Shown: positions 25,446 to 35,283, numbered from the stretch's first letter. The stretch is DNA of 64,000 nucleotides from an uncultured Lachnospiraceae bacterium (GCA_910580195.1 CAJTWA010000013.1:22258-86257), one strand, 5' to 3'. The notes: generated by a model from the letters alone, not told the origin. Translations and numbers: made by a program.

Positions 25446-26783
25446 CTACCGCTTCTCCATATTGGCAAATTTCGTGTACTGCGGCAGCCAGACAAGGTTG
25501 ATTGTCCCAATGGGGCCGTTCCTCTGCTTGGCTATGATAATCTCTGCAATGTTTTTATCTGGCGTATCTTTATTGTAATAATCGTCCCTGTAAATAAACA
25601 TTACCACGTCCGCATCCTGCTCAATGGCTCCGGATTCCCTTAAATCTGAAAGCATGGGCCTGTGGTCCGGCCGCTGCTCCACCTGCCGGCTCAGCTGGGA
25701 AAGGGCTACCACTGGGACGTTCAGTTCCCGGGCAAGGCTTTTCAAGGAACGGGAAATATCTGAGATTTCCTGCTGCCGGGAATCTGACTTGGAACGGCCG
25801 GAGCCGGACATTAACTGGAGATAGTCAATAATAATCAGTTTCAGGCCATGCTCCAGCTTATATTTCCTGCATTTGGAACGGAGTTCTGAAATGGAAATTC
25901 CGGGGGTATCGTCTATAATCAGGCTGGAACGGCCAATGGTGCCTGCCCCTTCGATCAGCTTTTCCCAGTCAGAATCCGCTAGGCTGCCGGAGCGCAGAAG
26001 CTGGGCGTCCACGCGGGATTCCAAGGAAAACAGGCGGTTCACCAACTGCTCCTTGGACATTTCCAAGCTGAAAATTGCTGTGCAGAGGTTGCTGTGGAAA
26101 GCCACATACTGGGCAATGTTCAGCACAAAGGCCGTTTTCCCCATAGAAGGCCTTGCAGCCACCAGCACAAGGTCTGATGGCTGCAAGCCGGATGTCCGGT
26201 AATCCAAGTCCATGAAGCCTGTGGCAATTCCAGTCACATTCCCTTTGGTCTTGGAGGCCTGTTCAATTCTTTCCAGCGCATTGATGACAATTTGCTTAAT
26301 CGGGACAAAGTCCGTATGCCCCTGGTTCTGGAGCAAATCAAAAATCTTTTTTTCCGTATCTGCCAATATATCCTCCAAGCTGTCCCTGCCCAGATAACAT
26401 TGGTTGGCAATGTCCTCATTGACGCGGATGAGCCTGCGGAGCATGGATTTTTCCTTTACAATATTGGCATAATGCTTGATGTTGGCGGAGGTGGGCACGG
26501 ATGTCACCATCTCCCCCACAAAGCTAATGTCCTTTAGCTGCTCCGGGACGTCTTTTTCCCGGAGGCGGTTCTGTAACGTCACCACGTCAATGGGCTCTTC
26601 CTCATTGTAAAGTTCCAGCATGGATTCAAAAAGGATCCCGCAGTCCTGATAATAGAAATCTTCCCGCACAAGGATTTCCGAAGCCATAATCACGGCCTCC
26701 CTGTCCATAATCATGGAACCGATGACGGACTGCTCCGCCTCCTTGCTGCTTGGCATATTCCGTTTTAATACAGCTTCTTCCAT
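25446..26783 (-). CDS. dnaB: Replicative DNA helicase DnaB
   Basis: This 445-residue hexameric 5'-3' helicase has the N-terminal DnaB domain (PSSKEAEQSVIGSMIMD), the RecA-like domain with Walker A AARPSMGKTAF near residue 210, Walker B LKLIIIDYLQLMSG, the DnaB motif ALSQLSRQVEQRPDHRPMLSDLRESGAIEQDAD and the end GPIGTINLVWLPQYTKFANME. It follows rplI, the usual clostridial order gdpP-rplI-dnaB. GGAGGG precedes the ATG. Confidence 0.98.
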   Translation of the reverse strand: MEEAVLKRNMPSSKEAEQSVIGSMIMDREAVIMASEILVREDFYYQDCGILFESMLELYNEEEPIDVVTLQNRLREKDVPEQLKDISFVGEMVTSVPTSANIKHYANIVKEKSMLRRLIRVNEDIANQCYLGRDSLEDILADTEKKIFDLLQNQGHTDFVPIKQIVINALERIEQASKTKGNVTGIATGFMDLDYRTSGLQPSDLVLVAARPSMGKTAFVLNIAQYVAFHSNLCTAIFSLEMSKEQLVNRLFSLESRVDAQLLRSGSLADSDWEKLIEGAGTIGRSSLIIDDTPGISISELRSKCRKYKLEHGLKLIIIDYLQLMSGSGRSKSDSRQQEISDISRSLKSLARELNVPVVALSQLSRQVEQRPDHRPMLSDLRESGAIEQDADVVMFIYRDDYYNKDTPDKNIAEIIIAKQRNGPIGTINLVWLPQYTKFANMEKR

Positions 26784-26915
26784 ACCGCCCTCCTGCGTGT
26801 TGTCCTGTTCCTGATGTTTCTGGCTTTAAACTTCTTATGTGCTGCTGCACTTTTTGCTTTTACCTAAAAAACCCCTGTTTTCTTGGACATATGTCCTATG
26901 TGCCCCTGCGCGCCG

Positions 26916-27365
26916 TTACGCTTCTGTTACTTTCACCTTCAGCGTCCCAGTAACTTGGGGATGCAGCTTCATCCCTACTTCATATGCCCCAAGGGCTTTT
27001 AAGCCGCCTTCCGGAAGGACCATTTTCTTCTTGTCCAATTCCATGCCAAGCTGCTCCTTTGCTGCCGCCGCAATTTCCTTTGTGGATACCGAGCCGAAGG
27101 TCTTGCCCCCTTCCCCGGTCTTAATGGCAACGGTGACTTCTTTTGTGCCGATTTCTTCTGCCAGCGCTTTTGCAGCTTCTAAATTCTCCTTCGCCACTTT
27201 CTCGGCGTGCCTATTTTTCAGCTTTAAGTCGTTTAAGTTCTTATTGTTAGCCTCTATCCCTAATTTCTTGGGGAGCAGCAGGTTCCTTGCATAGCCGTCG
27301 CTGACATTTACAACGTCCCCTTTTTTCCCTAAAGATTTTACGTCCTCTAATAAAATCACTTTCAT
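26916..27365 (-). CDS. rplI: 50S ribosomal protein L9
   Basis: This 149-residue protein starts MKVILLEDVKSLGKKGDVVNVSDGYARNLLLPKKLG, the L9 signature that binds 23S rRNA. It continues with the long central helix and a C-terminal domain. Its ATG overlaps the gdpP stop (ATGA), so it is coupled to gdpP, and dnaB follows after 132 bp. The length is normal. Confidence 0.98.
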   Translation of the reverse strand: MKVILLEDVKSLGKKGDVVNVSDGYARNLLLPKKLGIEANNKNLNDLKLKNRHAEKVAKENLEAAKALAEEIGTKEVTVAIKTGEGGKTFGSVSTKEIAAAAKEQLGMELDKKKMVLPEGGLKALGAYEVGMKLHPQVTGTLKVKVTEA

Positions 27366-29416
27366 ACCTCGATATCTCCTTCCTTTAGCATTTGGTCTAA
27401 TGTTATCTGGATGCGCTTTTTGGCTTCTGCTATGGTGCAGCCTGCCATCTGGGCCCCTGCCACATTCAGGTGGCCGCCCCCTCCTAGGCGCTCCATAATA
27501 AGCTGTACGTTAATTTCATCAATGGAGCGGGAACTGATATAGATTTTCCCGTTGTATTCGGTAAGCACAAAAGATGCCTTGATTCCTACGATATTGAGCA
27601 GCTCGTTGGCTGCCTGCGCCCCTGCGATGGTAGGGCTTTCCACTTCCGGGTCTGCCGGGCAGATGGAAATGGCAAACGCCCCCCGGAACACTTCTGCATG
27701 GCGGACAGCTTCTGCCCTTGCCTTATAGGCCGCCATGTCGTCCCTAAGGAGCTTCCTTACCCTTGTGACTTCTGCGCCGCAGCGGCGCAGGTAAGCTGCC
27801 GCTTCAAAGGTCCGGACCCCGGTCTTTGTCATAAAATTATTGGTATCAATCAAAATGCCTGCATAAATGCTGTCTGCCTCATTAGGCTTCAAATGTATGT
27901 TTTCATTAAAATACTGCAGAACCTCCGCTACCATCTCGCAGGTGGAGGACGCATATGTTTCGATGTAGGAGAGCACTGCATTTTCAATCACTTCGCTGCT
28001 CTGCCTGTGGTGGTCAAATACCACAATGGTCTTAGATTTGCCCAAAAGGCCCGGGCACTCTGTGTAATTGGGGCGGTTGGTGTCCACGACTACCACTACG
28101 CTCCGGTTGTCTGCCATTTCCATGGCCTGCTCCCCATGGAGAAACATGTCCGCCGGGTAGCCCTTTTCCTCTGTAAAACATTCCTTCATCGGCCGCAGGG
28201 AGGAAGTGACTTCGTCCAAGACAATATGCGCCTTCTTCCCAAGGACCTGTGCCGCGCAGTAAATGCCTACGGCCGCCCCAAAGGCATCCATGTCGCTGAT
28301 GCTGTGGCCCATGATGAACACTTCTTCCCGGCTTTCAATAATTTCCCGCAGCGCATGGGCTTTTACCCTTGCCTTGACGCGGGTCATTTTCTCTACCTGA
28401 TGTGATTTTCCGCCGAAATAGGAAATTTTTTCCCCTTCCTTTACCACGACCTGGTCCCCGCCACGGCCTAGGGCAAGGTCTATGGCCATCCGGGAATATT
28501 CGTATTTCTGGGTGTAGCTGTTCTTGCTGACGCCCACCCCGATGCTTAAGGTGACGGCCATCTCATTGCCCACCTTCACGGTCTTGACGTCCTCAAGGAT
28601 ACTGAATTTATCCTCAATCAGGTCATCCAAGTACTTCTGCTTGAAGGCAACAAAATACTTGTCTTTTTCAATTTTCTTAATAATGCTGTCCCGCTCGGAA
28701 AAATATTTGCTCACCTTGCGGTCTACCAGCGCAACCAGAAGGGAACGCTTGACTTCCTCCACGCTGTCCAATGCCTCTTCGTAATTGTCAATGTAAATCA
28801 GCATGGATACCATCTGCTGGTCCTTGATTTCCTGTATGCTTTGGTGGAGGTCTGTTTCATCAAACAGGTACAGGGCCGTCAGGTACTGGCTGCCGCCTTC
28901 CTGCCCTTCCTCTTCCTTGCCTTTGTCCCCATCCTCAAAATAAATCCTGCCCACGCTGACACGGTATACCCGGTCTTTCCATGTGACATGGATGTGGTCG
29001 TTGTGCTCCTCCTTGTCGAGAAGTTCCCGGGTAATGGATGGGAAAATTGTGACAATGGACTTGTGGTAATCCTTGTCCTTTTCCGTGACGCTGGAAAAAG
29101 ATTCGTTCATCCACAAAATCTTGCTGTTATAATCCAGCAGCGCATAGGGTATCTCAAATTCATTCAGTAATTTTTTCTGGACTGTCCCATACTGGGTGGC
29201 AAAGCTGATGACTTCATTGCGCACTGCCGTTTTGTTTGCCATGAAAATGCCGAGCATAATCACAAAATACACCGCCGCAAACACGGATACGCAGATTCCT
29301 GCCTTTTTGTCAAAATAATATAAAGGCACGTTCATCAACACAATCAAGATTGTCAGCATCAACGGCCAGAACATGTGGTTCTTCCATTGGCCTCCAGGGT
29401 GATTTTTCTTTTTCAT
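27362..29416 (-). CDS. gdpP: Cyclic-di-AMP phosphodiesterase GdpP
   Basis: This 684-residue membrane enzyme breaks down c-di-AMP. It has two N-terminal helices (about 12-65), a PAS-like domain, a degenerate GGDEF domain (MAVTLSIGVG, then ALGRGGDQVVVK) and the DHH catalytic domain (VFIMGHSISDMDAFGAAVGI; VVVVDTNRP; VVFDHHRQ; AGILIDTNNF). A DHHA1 end (GGGGHLNVAGAQM) completes it. The length and layout match the family. AGGAAAG precedes the ATG. Confidence 0.96.
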   Translation of the reverse strand: MKKKNHPGGQWKNHMFWPLMLTILIVLMNVPLYYFDKKAGICVSVFAAVYFVIMLGIFMANKTAVRNEVISFATQYGTVQKKLLNEFEIPYALLDYNSKILWMNESFSSVTEKDKDYHKSIVTIFPSITRELLDKEEHNDHIHVTWKDRVYRVSVGRIYFEDGDKGKEEEGQEGGSQYLTALYLFDETDLHQSIQEIKDQQMVSMLIYIDNYEEALDSVEEVKRSLLVALVDRKVSKYFSERDSIIKKIEKDKYFVAFKQKYLDDLIEDKFSILEDVKTVKVGNEMAVTLSIGVGVSKNSYTQKYEYSRMAIDLALGRGGDQVVVKEGEKISYFGGKSHQVEKMTRVKARVKAHALREIIESREEVFIMGHSISDMDAFGAAVGIYCAAQVLGKKAHIVLDEVTSSLRPMKECFTEEKGYPADMFLHGEQAMEMADNRSVVVVVDTNRPNYTECPGLLGKSKTIVVFDHHRQSSEVIENAVLSYIETYASSTCEMVAEVLQYFNENIHLKPNEADSIYAGILIDTNNFMTKTGVRTFEAAAYLRRCGAEVTRVRKLLRDDMAAYKARAEAVRHAEVFRGAFAISICPADPEVESPTIAGAQAANELLNIVGIKASFVLTEYNGKIYISSRSIDEINVQLIMERLGGGGHLNVAGAQMAGCTIAEAKKRIQITLDQMLKEGDIEV

Positions 29417-29764
29417 TTACTTTCCTGCCTTTGCTGTGCTATCTTTTGCCTTATGGATTGCCGCTCTGCTGCCCTGTGCTGGGGCATGCCTATCATTAGT
29501 TCCGAAAAATAAAGGAACACATCCCGCGGAAAGCATATCCCAAGCATGTCCTAGGGCAATTGGCTGCGGCCTGCCCGTCCGGCATCATAGTCGCCTCTTG
29601 CTACGGTATGGATATTCCTGCGCTGGCTTGCGCACAACATCCTTCCACATTATAACACAGGTAGGGGGATACTTACAACATGGAATTCCGGCGGGAATCT
29701 TTCCAAATGGACCATCCTGCTGCAAGAGGGCAGGAGAACAGGGCTATGGAAGGGGAAGAAAAGT
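29417..29764. other. Intergenic region upstream of gdpP
   Basis: This gap separates the gdpP start from the exosortase-G locus end. It should hold the gdpP promoter, but I see no convincing element. The right part runs into the palindromic repeat at 29765. Confidence 0.4.
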
Positions 29765-29846
29765 GGGCAAGCGCAGCTTTTGTTCCGCGCGCGAAGCTGC
29801 GCAGGGCCTGCCCCAGCGAAGCGAGGGTATCATTGCCCGAAGGGCT
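29765..29846 (+). repeat. Interspersed palindromic repeat, long form
   Basis: The element holds GCGCAGCTT and AAGCTGCGC as a nine-bp stem across TTGTTCCGCGCGCG, then GGGCCTGCCCCAGCGAAGCG and ATCATTGCCCGAAGGGCT. Its outer parts recur at 43513-43568 and, inverted, at 41650-41703. A degenerate copy lies at 3089-3139. Confidence 0.8.
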
Positions 29847-29866
29847 AGAAAAACCTGCCAAGAAAT

Positions 29867-32194
29867 CTATCTTGACAGGTAATCCTGCAGGATATAATAC
29901 GACTGCTTCAGCCTTTCCCGGTATCCCGGCGCCTCCCAGCCTTCCCAAGAATAAGAGCCGGACGCCCCATCTAAGGAGAATTTGATTTCCTCAATGGGCT
30001 CATACGTAATCTCCTCATGCTGGTACAAGTCTGCAATCCTCATTTTCATATTCGGCTTTGGGATATTCAGCAGCAGCCACGGCAGGCGCAGCTCCGTAAC
30101 ATCCCCCTTGATGCAAAAATCCGCCAGGGAATCGTAATCCGGCGATTCCGGATTCCCCGTCCCATGGCGCAATTTCCCGGTTTCCACCTGCTCGGTATCC
30201 ACCAATGTGCCGTCTGTAAGCCGGATGGGGCGGTTCAGCATCAAGTAAATTGGCGCAAATGTGCTGCTCCCTGCATCCGCATAGCCTTCCCGTTCCTCAA
30301 TCACATGGGCAGACGCATACAGCCCCTTGGTATACAGCCAGTAATTCACGTCATAGTAGGGATGGACCAAGAGCCTGCTTTTCTTTTCCCCATCCAGCTC
30401 CAAGGAAAAATCCGCCCCGCCCAATGCTACGTTCCCCTGCCCTTCTATGGTATCTATGGCAATGCGCAGGCCGTCATTTTTCCCGCGGATCAGAAGGTAT
30501 ACATAGGCTTCATCGCTTTTTGCATAAACCTGCGTGCTGCCGCTGTCTAAGACGGGCTCTGCCCCTTCCCATTCCCCGTCTTCCCCATCTACGGTGCAGG
30601 CCGCTTCTTCCCCGGGGTCAAAGGCAAGCAGCCCAAAAAACTGCTCGCTGGTCTGGACGTCGCACCAGAGGGGACGGATTTCATTGTCTGTAAAATCCAT
30701 GGTATTCCACGTCCGCTTAAACCACTCGTCCTGCCAGATGAACACACATGCCCCGGCACACCCTGCACCTAAAATATCATCCAGCATGGATACAAGGGCT
30801 TTCCCCTGTTCCTCTTCCGTAAGCCCTCCTTGCCAGAAGCCCGGCCGCTTGGACAGATGGGTAATCCCCCGGGAGGTTGGAACCCCAAACTCTGAAACCA
30901 TCACGGGCATGGTATGGTAAGCCGTTAAGCTGTCCAGATACCGCCGGTAGGGATTCGGCGGGTCATCCTCCAAAAGCTCCGGGGCATACCGCATCAGCTC
31001 CGGGTAGTAGGGGTACACATGGTAGGACGCGAACAGGCCGGCTTTAAATTCCGGCTTTGCTTTCACATGCTCCGCGTCTACCGGGACTGCATCCTCCACC
31101 TCTGGGTTAGGCTCCCCGGGATGGGAAAGTGGGTCTGTCGTCACCCAATTGGCAAATGCCGCTGGGTGCTGCATGCCGTACTCCTTCATCTCATGGGAAA
31201 TGCAGGCGTCCAAGCCAGACGCAAGGAACACCTCAAAGGGGGACGCCCCGACCGTATACAGGTAATCCCCGTCCAAAGACGTATGCCCCTGATTCCCCTC
31301 ATTTGTCCCGATGACAAAATCAGCCTCCCATTCAATCCCAAGGATCCATCCCAGCAGGTACGGGGAAACGTCCGCCGTATACGAGCCGCTGGCATTGCCC
31401 GGTTCTGGCGGGATTTCTGCATTTCCATGGACCACGTCCACAATATCCCTGCACATGGAAACCCAGTCTTTTGCAATTTTCCCATGTTCCCCATATGCAT
31501 TCCCAATGGCGCTGATATCTTCCTCATTGTTGTACACCCCCTGCAAAAAATAAAGGGGCGTTTCCGCAGCCCTATTATAATCATACAGGGCATTGTAAAA
31601 ATCCGGCGTCAAAATGGTATACACGCGGATGACATTTGCATGCATTTCGCTAATCTGCCCAAACCACCTTAAGTAATCCTCCCGGGTAATTGCAAATTCC
31701 CCCGGAAATGCCCCGGGCTTCCCTGCGCCGATATTGACGCCGATGGGCTGGATGTCCTGCCAGCTCCCATCTGCCTGAAACTGCTGGAACTTCTTCCCTT
31801 CCGTGCGGAACGAATAACTGGCCCCATCCTCGGTGCACAAGGGCACAACCTGCCCCTTATCTGCCCCGCTCCCGTTCCCTGCCGCGGATTCTTTCTCTAA
31901 ATCCGTTGTAATCTCAAGTTTCCGCTCCCCGCACCCAGAACACAGGCTGACAGCCAATGATAGTGCAGCCAGGATATTTGCCGCCTTCCTGATGTTTCCT
32001 TTTCCTAATTTCCTTTCCTTCTGGCTGACGTTTCCTTTTCCAAAATTCCTTTCCTTCTGGCTAATGTTTCCTTTTCCAAAATCCTTTTCTTTCTGACTGA
32101 CGTTTCCTTTTTCCAAATCCCTTTCCTTTCCAGTTTTCCCCTTCGGAAAACCTTTGGCCGTGTGCATATCCCATTCCCGGCATCCCCTGCCCAT
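29867..32194 (-). CDS. Glycosidase-like lipoprotein of the exosortase-G locus
   Basis: This protein of up to 775 residues has a (beta/alpha)8-type hydrolase core similar to GH2/GH5-like barrels: GVNIGAGKPGAFPGEF, WFGQISEMHANVIRVYTI, LLGWILGIEWEADF and MPVMVSEFGVPTSRG. The Glu of IEWE and of VSEFG are candidate catalytic residues. A lipoprotein signal (ANILAALSLAVSLCSGC) lies unusually far in, near residues 69-88. It is preceded by four copies of a 12-residue unit (FGKGNVSQKER-like) that should stay in the cytoplasm. The C-terminal half resembles a beta-sandwich. It may trim or remodel the surface polymer made by this locus. The start is uncertain. Confidence 0.7.
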   Translation of the reverse strand: MGRGCREWDMHTAKGFPKGKTGKERDLEKGNVSQKEKDFGKGNISQKERNFGKGNVSQKERKLGKGNIRKAANILAALSLAVSLCSGCGERKLEITTDLEKESAAGNGSGADKGQVVPLCTEDGASYSFRTEGKKFQQFQADGSWQDIQPIGVNIGAGKPGAFPGEFAITREDYLRWFGQISEMHANVIRVYTILTPDFYNALYDYNRAAETPLYFLQGVYNNEEDISAIGNAYGEHGKIAKDWVSMCRDIVDVVHGNAEIPPEPGNASGSYTADVSPYLLGWILGIEWEADFVIGTNEGNQGHTSLDGDYLYTVGASPFEVFLASGLDACISHEMKEYGMQHPAAFANWVTTDPLSHPGEPNPEVEDAVPVDAEHVKAKPEFKAGLFASYHVYPYYPELMRYAPELLEDDPPNPYRRYLDSLTAYHTMPVMVSEFGVPTSRGITHLSKRPGFWQGGLTEEEQGKALVSMLDDILGAGCAGACVFIWQDEWFKRTWNTMDFTDNEIRPLWCDVQTSEQFFGLLAFDPGEEAACTVDGEDGEWEGAEPVLDSGSTQVYAKSDEAYVYLLIRGKNDGLRIAIDTIEGQGNVALGGADFSLELDGEKKSRLLVHPYYDVNYWLYTKGLYASAHVIEEREGYADAGSSTFAPIYLMLNRPIRLTDGTLVDTEQVETGKLRHGTGNPESPDYDSLADFCIKGDVTELRLPWLLLNIPKPNMKMRIADLYQHEEITYEPIEEIKFSLDGASGSYSWEGWEAPGYRERLKQSYYILQDYLSR
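31985..32125 (-). repeat. Four in-frame 36-bp repeats before a lipoprotein signal
   Basis: A unit of about 36 bp (TTCCTTTTCCAAAATTCCTT-like on the plus strand) occurs four times in tandem and encodes the FGKGN(V/I)SQKER repeats at the N-terminus of the glycosidase-like lipoprotein. Confidence 0.95.
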
Positions 32195-32242
32195 TGTCCC
32201 TGCCCAGTTTCCTGCAAAATATAAAAATATTGGGGCTGCCCC

Positions 32243-32722
32243 TTATTCCCAGCCTTCTTCCCCTACAATTTTCCCAACCACATATTGGATCAGATTGGAA
32301 GCCTGCGCCGCCTCCCTGCGACTCACCCATTCCGTAAACTCCGGCTCATTCCGATGGCTGACAATATACCCCCTTGTAGGCGTTTCGCTGCCCTCGATGG
32401 AAACCAGCTCCCCGCCGTGCCCCTGAAGCAGCGCCTTAAGCTCCCCGTCAAAATAATCCGTCACATTTTCAATGGTAGGCACCACCGTGTCAAAAGGCTC
32501 CATGGTATTCAATATTTTGTTCTGGTATTTTTCCAAATATTCCTCAATCAATGCTTCAAACGTGCCAAATTCCACAAACCCTTCCCCATCCACAACCATT
32601 GTCACCACAAATTCCCATGTGTGTGGATGGGTCTGCCCCTGTTTTCCATTAATGGTAATAAAATGGTTCATATTCAGGTATGATTTCAGCCGGTATTCCC
32701 GGTATGCCTTTGCGTTTCCCAT
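32243..32722 (-). CDS. 6-pyruvoyl-tetrahydropterin synthase-related protein (XrtG-associated)
   Basis: This 159-residue protein of the PTPS/QueD fold has the three zinc-ligand histidines at about residues 20, 32 and 34 (NMNHFITI and THPHTWEF). The loop between them (NGKQGQ) lacks the catalytic Cys of true PTPS and QueD enzymes. Homologues are known to travel with exosortase G and its glycosyltransferase (TIGR03112-type), with no proven role. I chose the ATG at 32722; it overlaps the end of the upstream sensor-like gene by 37 bp, so they are coupled. A second divergent member lies at 41100-41453. Confidence 0.78.
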   Translation of the reverse strand: MGNAKAYREYRLKSYLNMNHFITINGKQGQTHPHTWEFVVTMVVDGEGFVEFGTFEALIEEYLEKYQNKILNTMEPFDTVVPTIENVTDYFDGELKALLQGHGGELVSIEGSETPTRGYIVSHRNEPEFTEWVSRREAAQASNLIQYVVGKIVGEEGWE

Positions 32723-33774
32723 GTTCCTGCCGCCTCCCAAAAACGGTAAAACTGTTCCTTGTAGCTTTCTTCCCTGCCCCCGCAGTATAAATCCGCCGCT
32801 TTATGCACTTCCCCGCTTTCCAGCTCCCCAACCAGCCGTTCACTGGCGGCTTTTTGGTATCCTGCAAAAACCAGCAGCACCTTTTGCCCCTCCATGGCAA
32901 ACCGCAGCACATTATTATCAAGCATTTCCTGCATTTTCCCAAAAAACGTTTCCCGCGCCTCCTTGGAATCTGCCAAAAACACCGCAAAATGCAGAGGATG
33001 CGCCCCTTTTTCATAAAGGGCATCTAAAAAACCATCCAGCATACACTGGCGGAACACATGGCGGCTTGCGCTAAAGGCATACTCCTGCTTTAGCTGCATA
33101 TCCAATTGTTCCAACTGCTGGTTCTGCCAGATTTCCCGGGATTCCTGCCGGCCAATCTGGTACTGCTGCTTAGAAATTTTCCGGGACATGGCCATGCTTA
33201 AGATAATGAGGAGGGCAAGCACCAGCGAAAGGACAATAATAATGGAATTCCGGCACTCCAGCAACATATTATCCTCCAAAACCGCCTTGTCATACGTCAG
33301 CAAGCAGATGCGGTAGTCCTCCCCTTTCCAGCCGAACACAGTCCCCGACGCGACAAAACGGTCCCCATCCAAGGAAATCACCTGATGCCCTACCTGATTC
33401 CGCTTCAGGCCGTCCAAAAAGGCCGACGCTGTTTCCCCCGCATAATAAGTGCCGTCGGCAAAGCCTTGGTAACGCCCAGTTTCCATCACGCTTTTTACAA
33501 ACAGGAGGGAATTGCCCTTGCTCAGGGTCCAATACCTGCTGGCTGTGGCATCCAAGGAGGCAATAATCTCCGTCACGCTTTCCTCGGTCCCTGTGCCCCC
33601 AAGGCGGTTCACTTGCTCTAACACAACTTTCACATACCCGTCCTGCTGGGCACCATAAATTTCCAAAAACCTTGTTTCGTAATTATTTAGCTGATAAACT
33701 GCAAAAATATCCGCAGCAATGGCAAAAATTACCGCCAATCCTGTAACCAGAAAAAAATTTAATTTCCGCTTCAT
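32686..33774 (-). CDS. Two-TM sensor-like protein of the exosortase-G locus
   Basis: This 362-residue protein has a membrane helix at about residues 5-28, an external domain of about 150 residues (possibly Cache-like, LDATASRYWTLSKGNSLLFVKSVMETG), a second helix (IIIVLSLVLALLIILSMAMS, near 180-200), a coiled coil and a cytoplasmic C-terminal domain of unknown family (HPLHFAVFLADSKEARETFFGKMQEMLDNNVLRF) that looks like a degenerate GGDEF fold. No GGDEF motif is visible, so activity is doubtful. GAGGGA stands eight bases before the chosen ATG. It may sense polymer state for this locus, which is inference. Confidence 0.55.
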   Translation of the reverse strand: MKRKLNFFLVTGLAVIFAIAADIFAVYQLNNYETRFLEIYGAQQDGYVKVVLEQVNRLGGTGTEESVTEIIASLDATASRYWTLSKGNSLLFVKSVMETGRYQGFADGTYYAGETASAFLDGLKRNQVGHQVISLDGDRFVASGTVFGWKGEDYRICLLTYDKAVLEDNMLLECRNSIIIVLSLVLALLIILSMAMSRKISKQQYQIGRQESREIWQNQQLEQLDMQLKQEYAFSASRHVFRQCMLDGFLDALYEKGAHPLHFAVFLADSKEARETFFGKMQEMLDNNVLRFAMEGQKVLLVFAGYQKAASERLVGELESGEVHKAADLYCGGREESYKEQFYRFWEAAGTWETQRHTGNTG

Positions 33775-33784
33775 GTGTCCCATC

Positions 33785-33968
33785 CCTCATTTTCCGCCTG
33801 TTGCCCCGTTCCAGCAGCCCGAAAAATCCCGCGCGCCATGGCATCCCACTCCTCATTTGCTGCCTTTTGCGCCTGTCCCAGCAGCCGAAAAGATTCCTTC
33901 ATTCCCGCTGCATCCACCTTATTCCTCATTGACCGCTTTCCGGGCTTTTTCCAATAGCCGCAAAGGCT
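33785..33968 (-). repeat. Three ~70-bp tandem copies of the glycosyltransferase gene 3' end
   Basis: CCTCATT marks units at 33785, 33851 and 33924 (offsets 66 and 73 bp), each followed by a CAGCAGCC/CAATAGCC stretch. The 33924 unit encodes the gene's last codons (RLLEKARKAVNEE and stop). The other two are non-coding copies that still translate as related RLLGQAQKAANEE and RAAGTGQQAENEG. Confidence 0.9.
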
Positions 33969-35283
33969 TCTCAAGCTCCTCTTTGAGCGTCGCCCAAAAA
34001 TCCTTCCCTTCATCCGTCAGCGTCCGCGTTTTCCACGCACTGTCCGTATTGATGCTGTTAATTACCCCGGCAAACCGGATGAAAAATATCAGGAAATTGA
34101 AAAAAGGCAGCAGCGGCACCACATACCACTGGCGCATGTAGTATGCCCTAAGCTCCGGGAATTCCCCCAAAAAGCCCACGGTGGAAAAATAGTATAAAAA
34201 CCCGCTTATGATATACAAAAGGAAAATCATCCCTGTAGACACGAAAATCACCTTGGCCGAATAATTCATGCACATCAGGCAGAGCAAGGCAAGATACCAA
34301 ATCAGCCGCGGGAATGCAAAAGTGTGGTCATATAACAGCGTCCTTACCATCACATTCGTAAACATTTTGTGCACCTTGAGTTCCTGCCCCGAAAACTGGT
34401 GGGACACCTCAAGGCTGCCCCTCTGCCACCGCTGCCGCTGGGTATAAAGTTTGTCCACCCCCTCAATGGGATCGACGCAGAAAATGGCATTTTCACAGAT
34501 TTCCACCCGGATTTTCTGCAGGAAACGCATTTGGAACGTAATATGTGTGTCCTCGCAAATCGTATCTGTATTGTAAAGCTGGGATTTCAGCACGGCTGAT
34601 TTCCGGAATGCAGAAAATGCACCGGAAAGGGTATAGATGGAATTGGTTTCCGAAGCATAATTCCGCCCTGCCAAAAATGCTTGGGCATACTCCATAAATT
34701 CCATTTTCCGCAAAAGCCTTGCAAACACGCCCCGGTATCCCTCCACCAGTTGCGGCATGGTTAAAATTGCCCCTGTCATGCAGTCCACTTCCGGGCAGGC
34801 CTCGAATTTGCGCACCATGTTGCGGATGGCATGGGGCTCAAACTGCCCGTCGCTGTCCACATGGATAATGTATTTCCCGTCCGCATTGAACAGCGCAAGG
34901 TTCAGGGCGCGGGATTTCCCCTGCTTGGCGTTAAGCCACTGCATCAGCAAATCCGGGTACTGCTCTTGGCATTTGGCATACACTTGGAAGGAATTGTCCT
35001 TTCCTTGGTTGTTTACCAGAAAAATGCGCATTTTCCCATTGGGGTAATCGCTGGCGTCAATGGAACGGATACATTCCTCCAAAGAGCTTTCCGAATTGTA
35101 CACCGGGATAATCAGCGTCACCTCCGGCCAGAACAGCGGGTCTTGGTATTCCTTGGCAAACAGTTTTTTCTTCCCTAAAATCAGTATGCTTCCCACCGAC
35201 GGGATAATTTCCATAATCAGCGGAATAATGATCCACGCCGCCCAAAACAAAATTGAATCCAAAAAATTACTTATCATCGCCAT
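33919..35283 (-). CDS. Exosortase-G-associated family 2 glycosyltransferase
   Basis: This 454-residue membrane glycosyltransferase has an N-terminal helix region, then the GT2 core: VTLIIPVYNSESSLEECI, the metal-binding HVDSDGQ, TLSGAFSAFRKSA, the ICEDTHI motif with the catalytic Asp, and QRQRWQRGSLEV (QxxRW, typical of processive enzymes). Four or so C-terminal helices follow. It is the kind of transferase always found with XrtG (TIGR03111-type). It should polymerise or transfer sugars across the membrane for the surface product. The start at 35283 overlaps the exosortase end by 17 bp. Confidence 0.9.
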   Translation of the reverse strand: MAMISNFLDSILFWAAWIIIPLIMEIIPSVGSILILGKKKLFAKEYQDPLFWPEVTLIIPVYNSESSLEECIRSIDASDYPNGKMRIFLVNNQGKDNSFQVYAKCQEQYPDLLMQWLNAKQGKSRALNLALFNADGKYIIHVDSDGQFEPHAIRNMVRKFEACPEVDCMTGAILTMPQLVEGYRGVFARLLRKMEFMEYAQAFLAGRNYASETNSIYTLSGAFSAFRKSAVLKSQLYNTDTICEDTHITFQMRFLQKIRVEICENAIFCVDPIEGVDKLYTQRQRWQRGSLEVSHQFSGQELKVHKMFTNVMVRTLLYDHTFAFPRLIWYLALLCLMCMNYSAKVIFVSTGMIFLLYIISGFLYYFSTVGFLGEFPELRAYYMRQWYVVPLLPFFNFLIFFIRFAGVINSINTDSAWKTRTLTDEGKDFWATLKEELEKPLRLLEKARKAVNEE

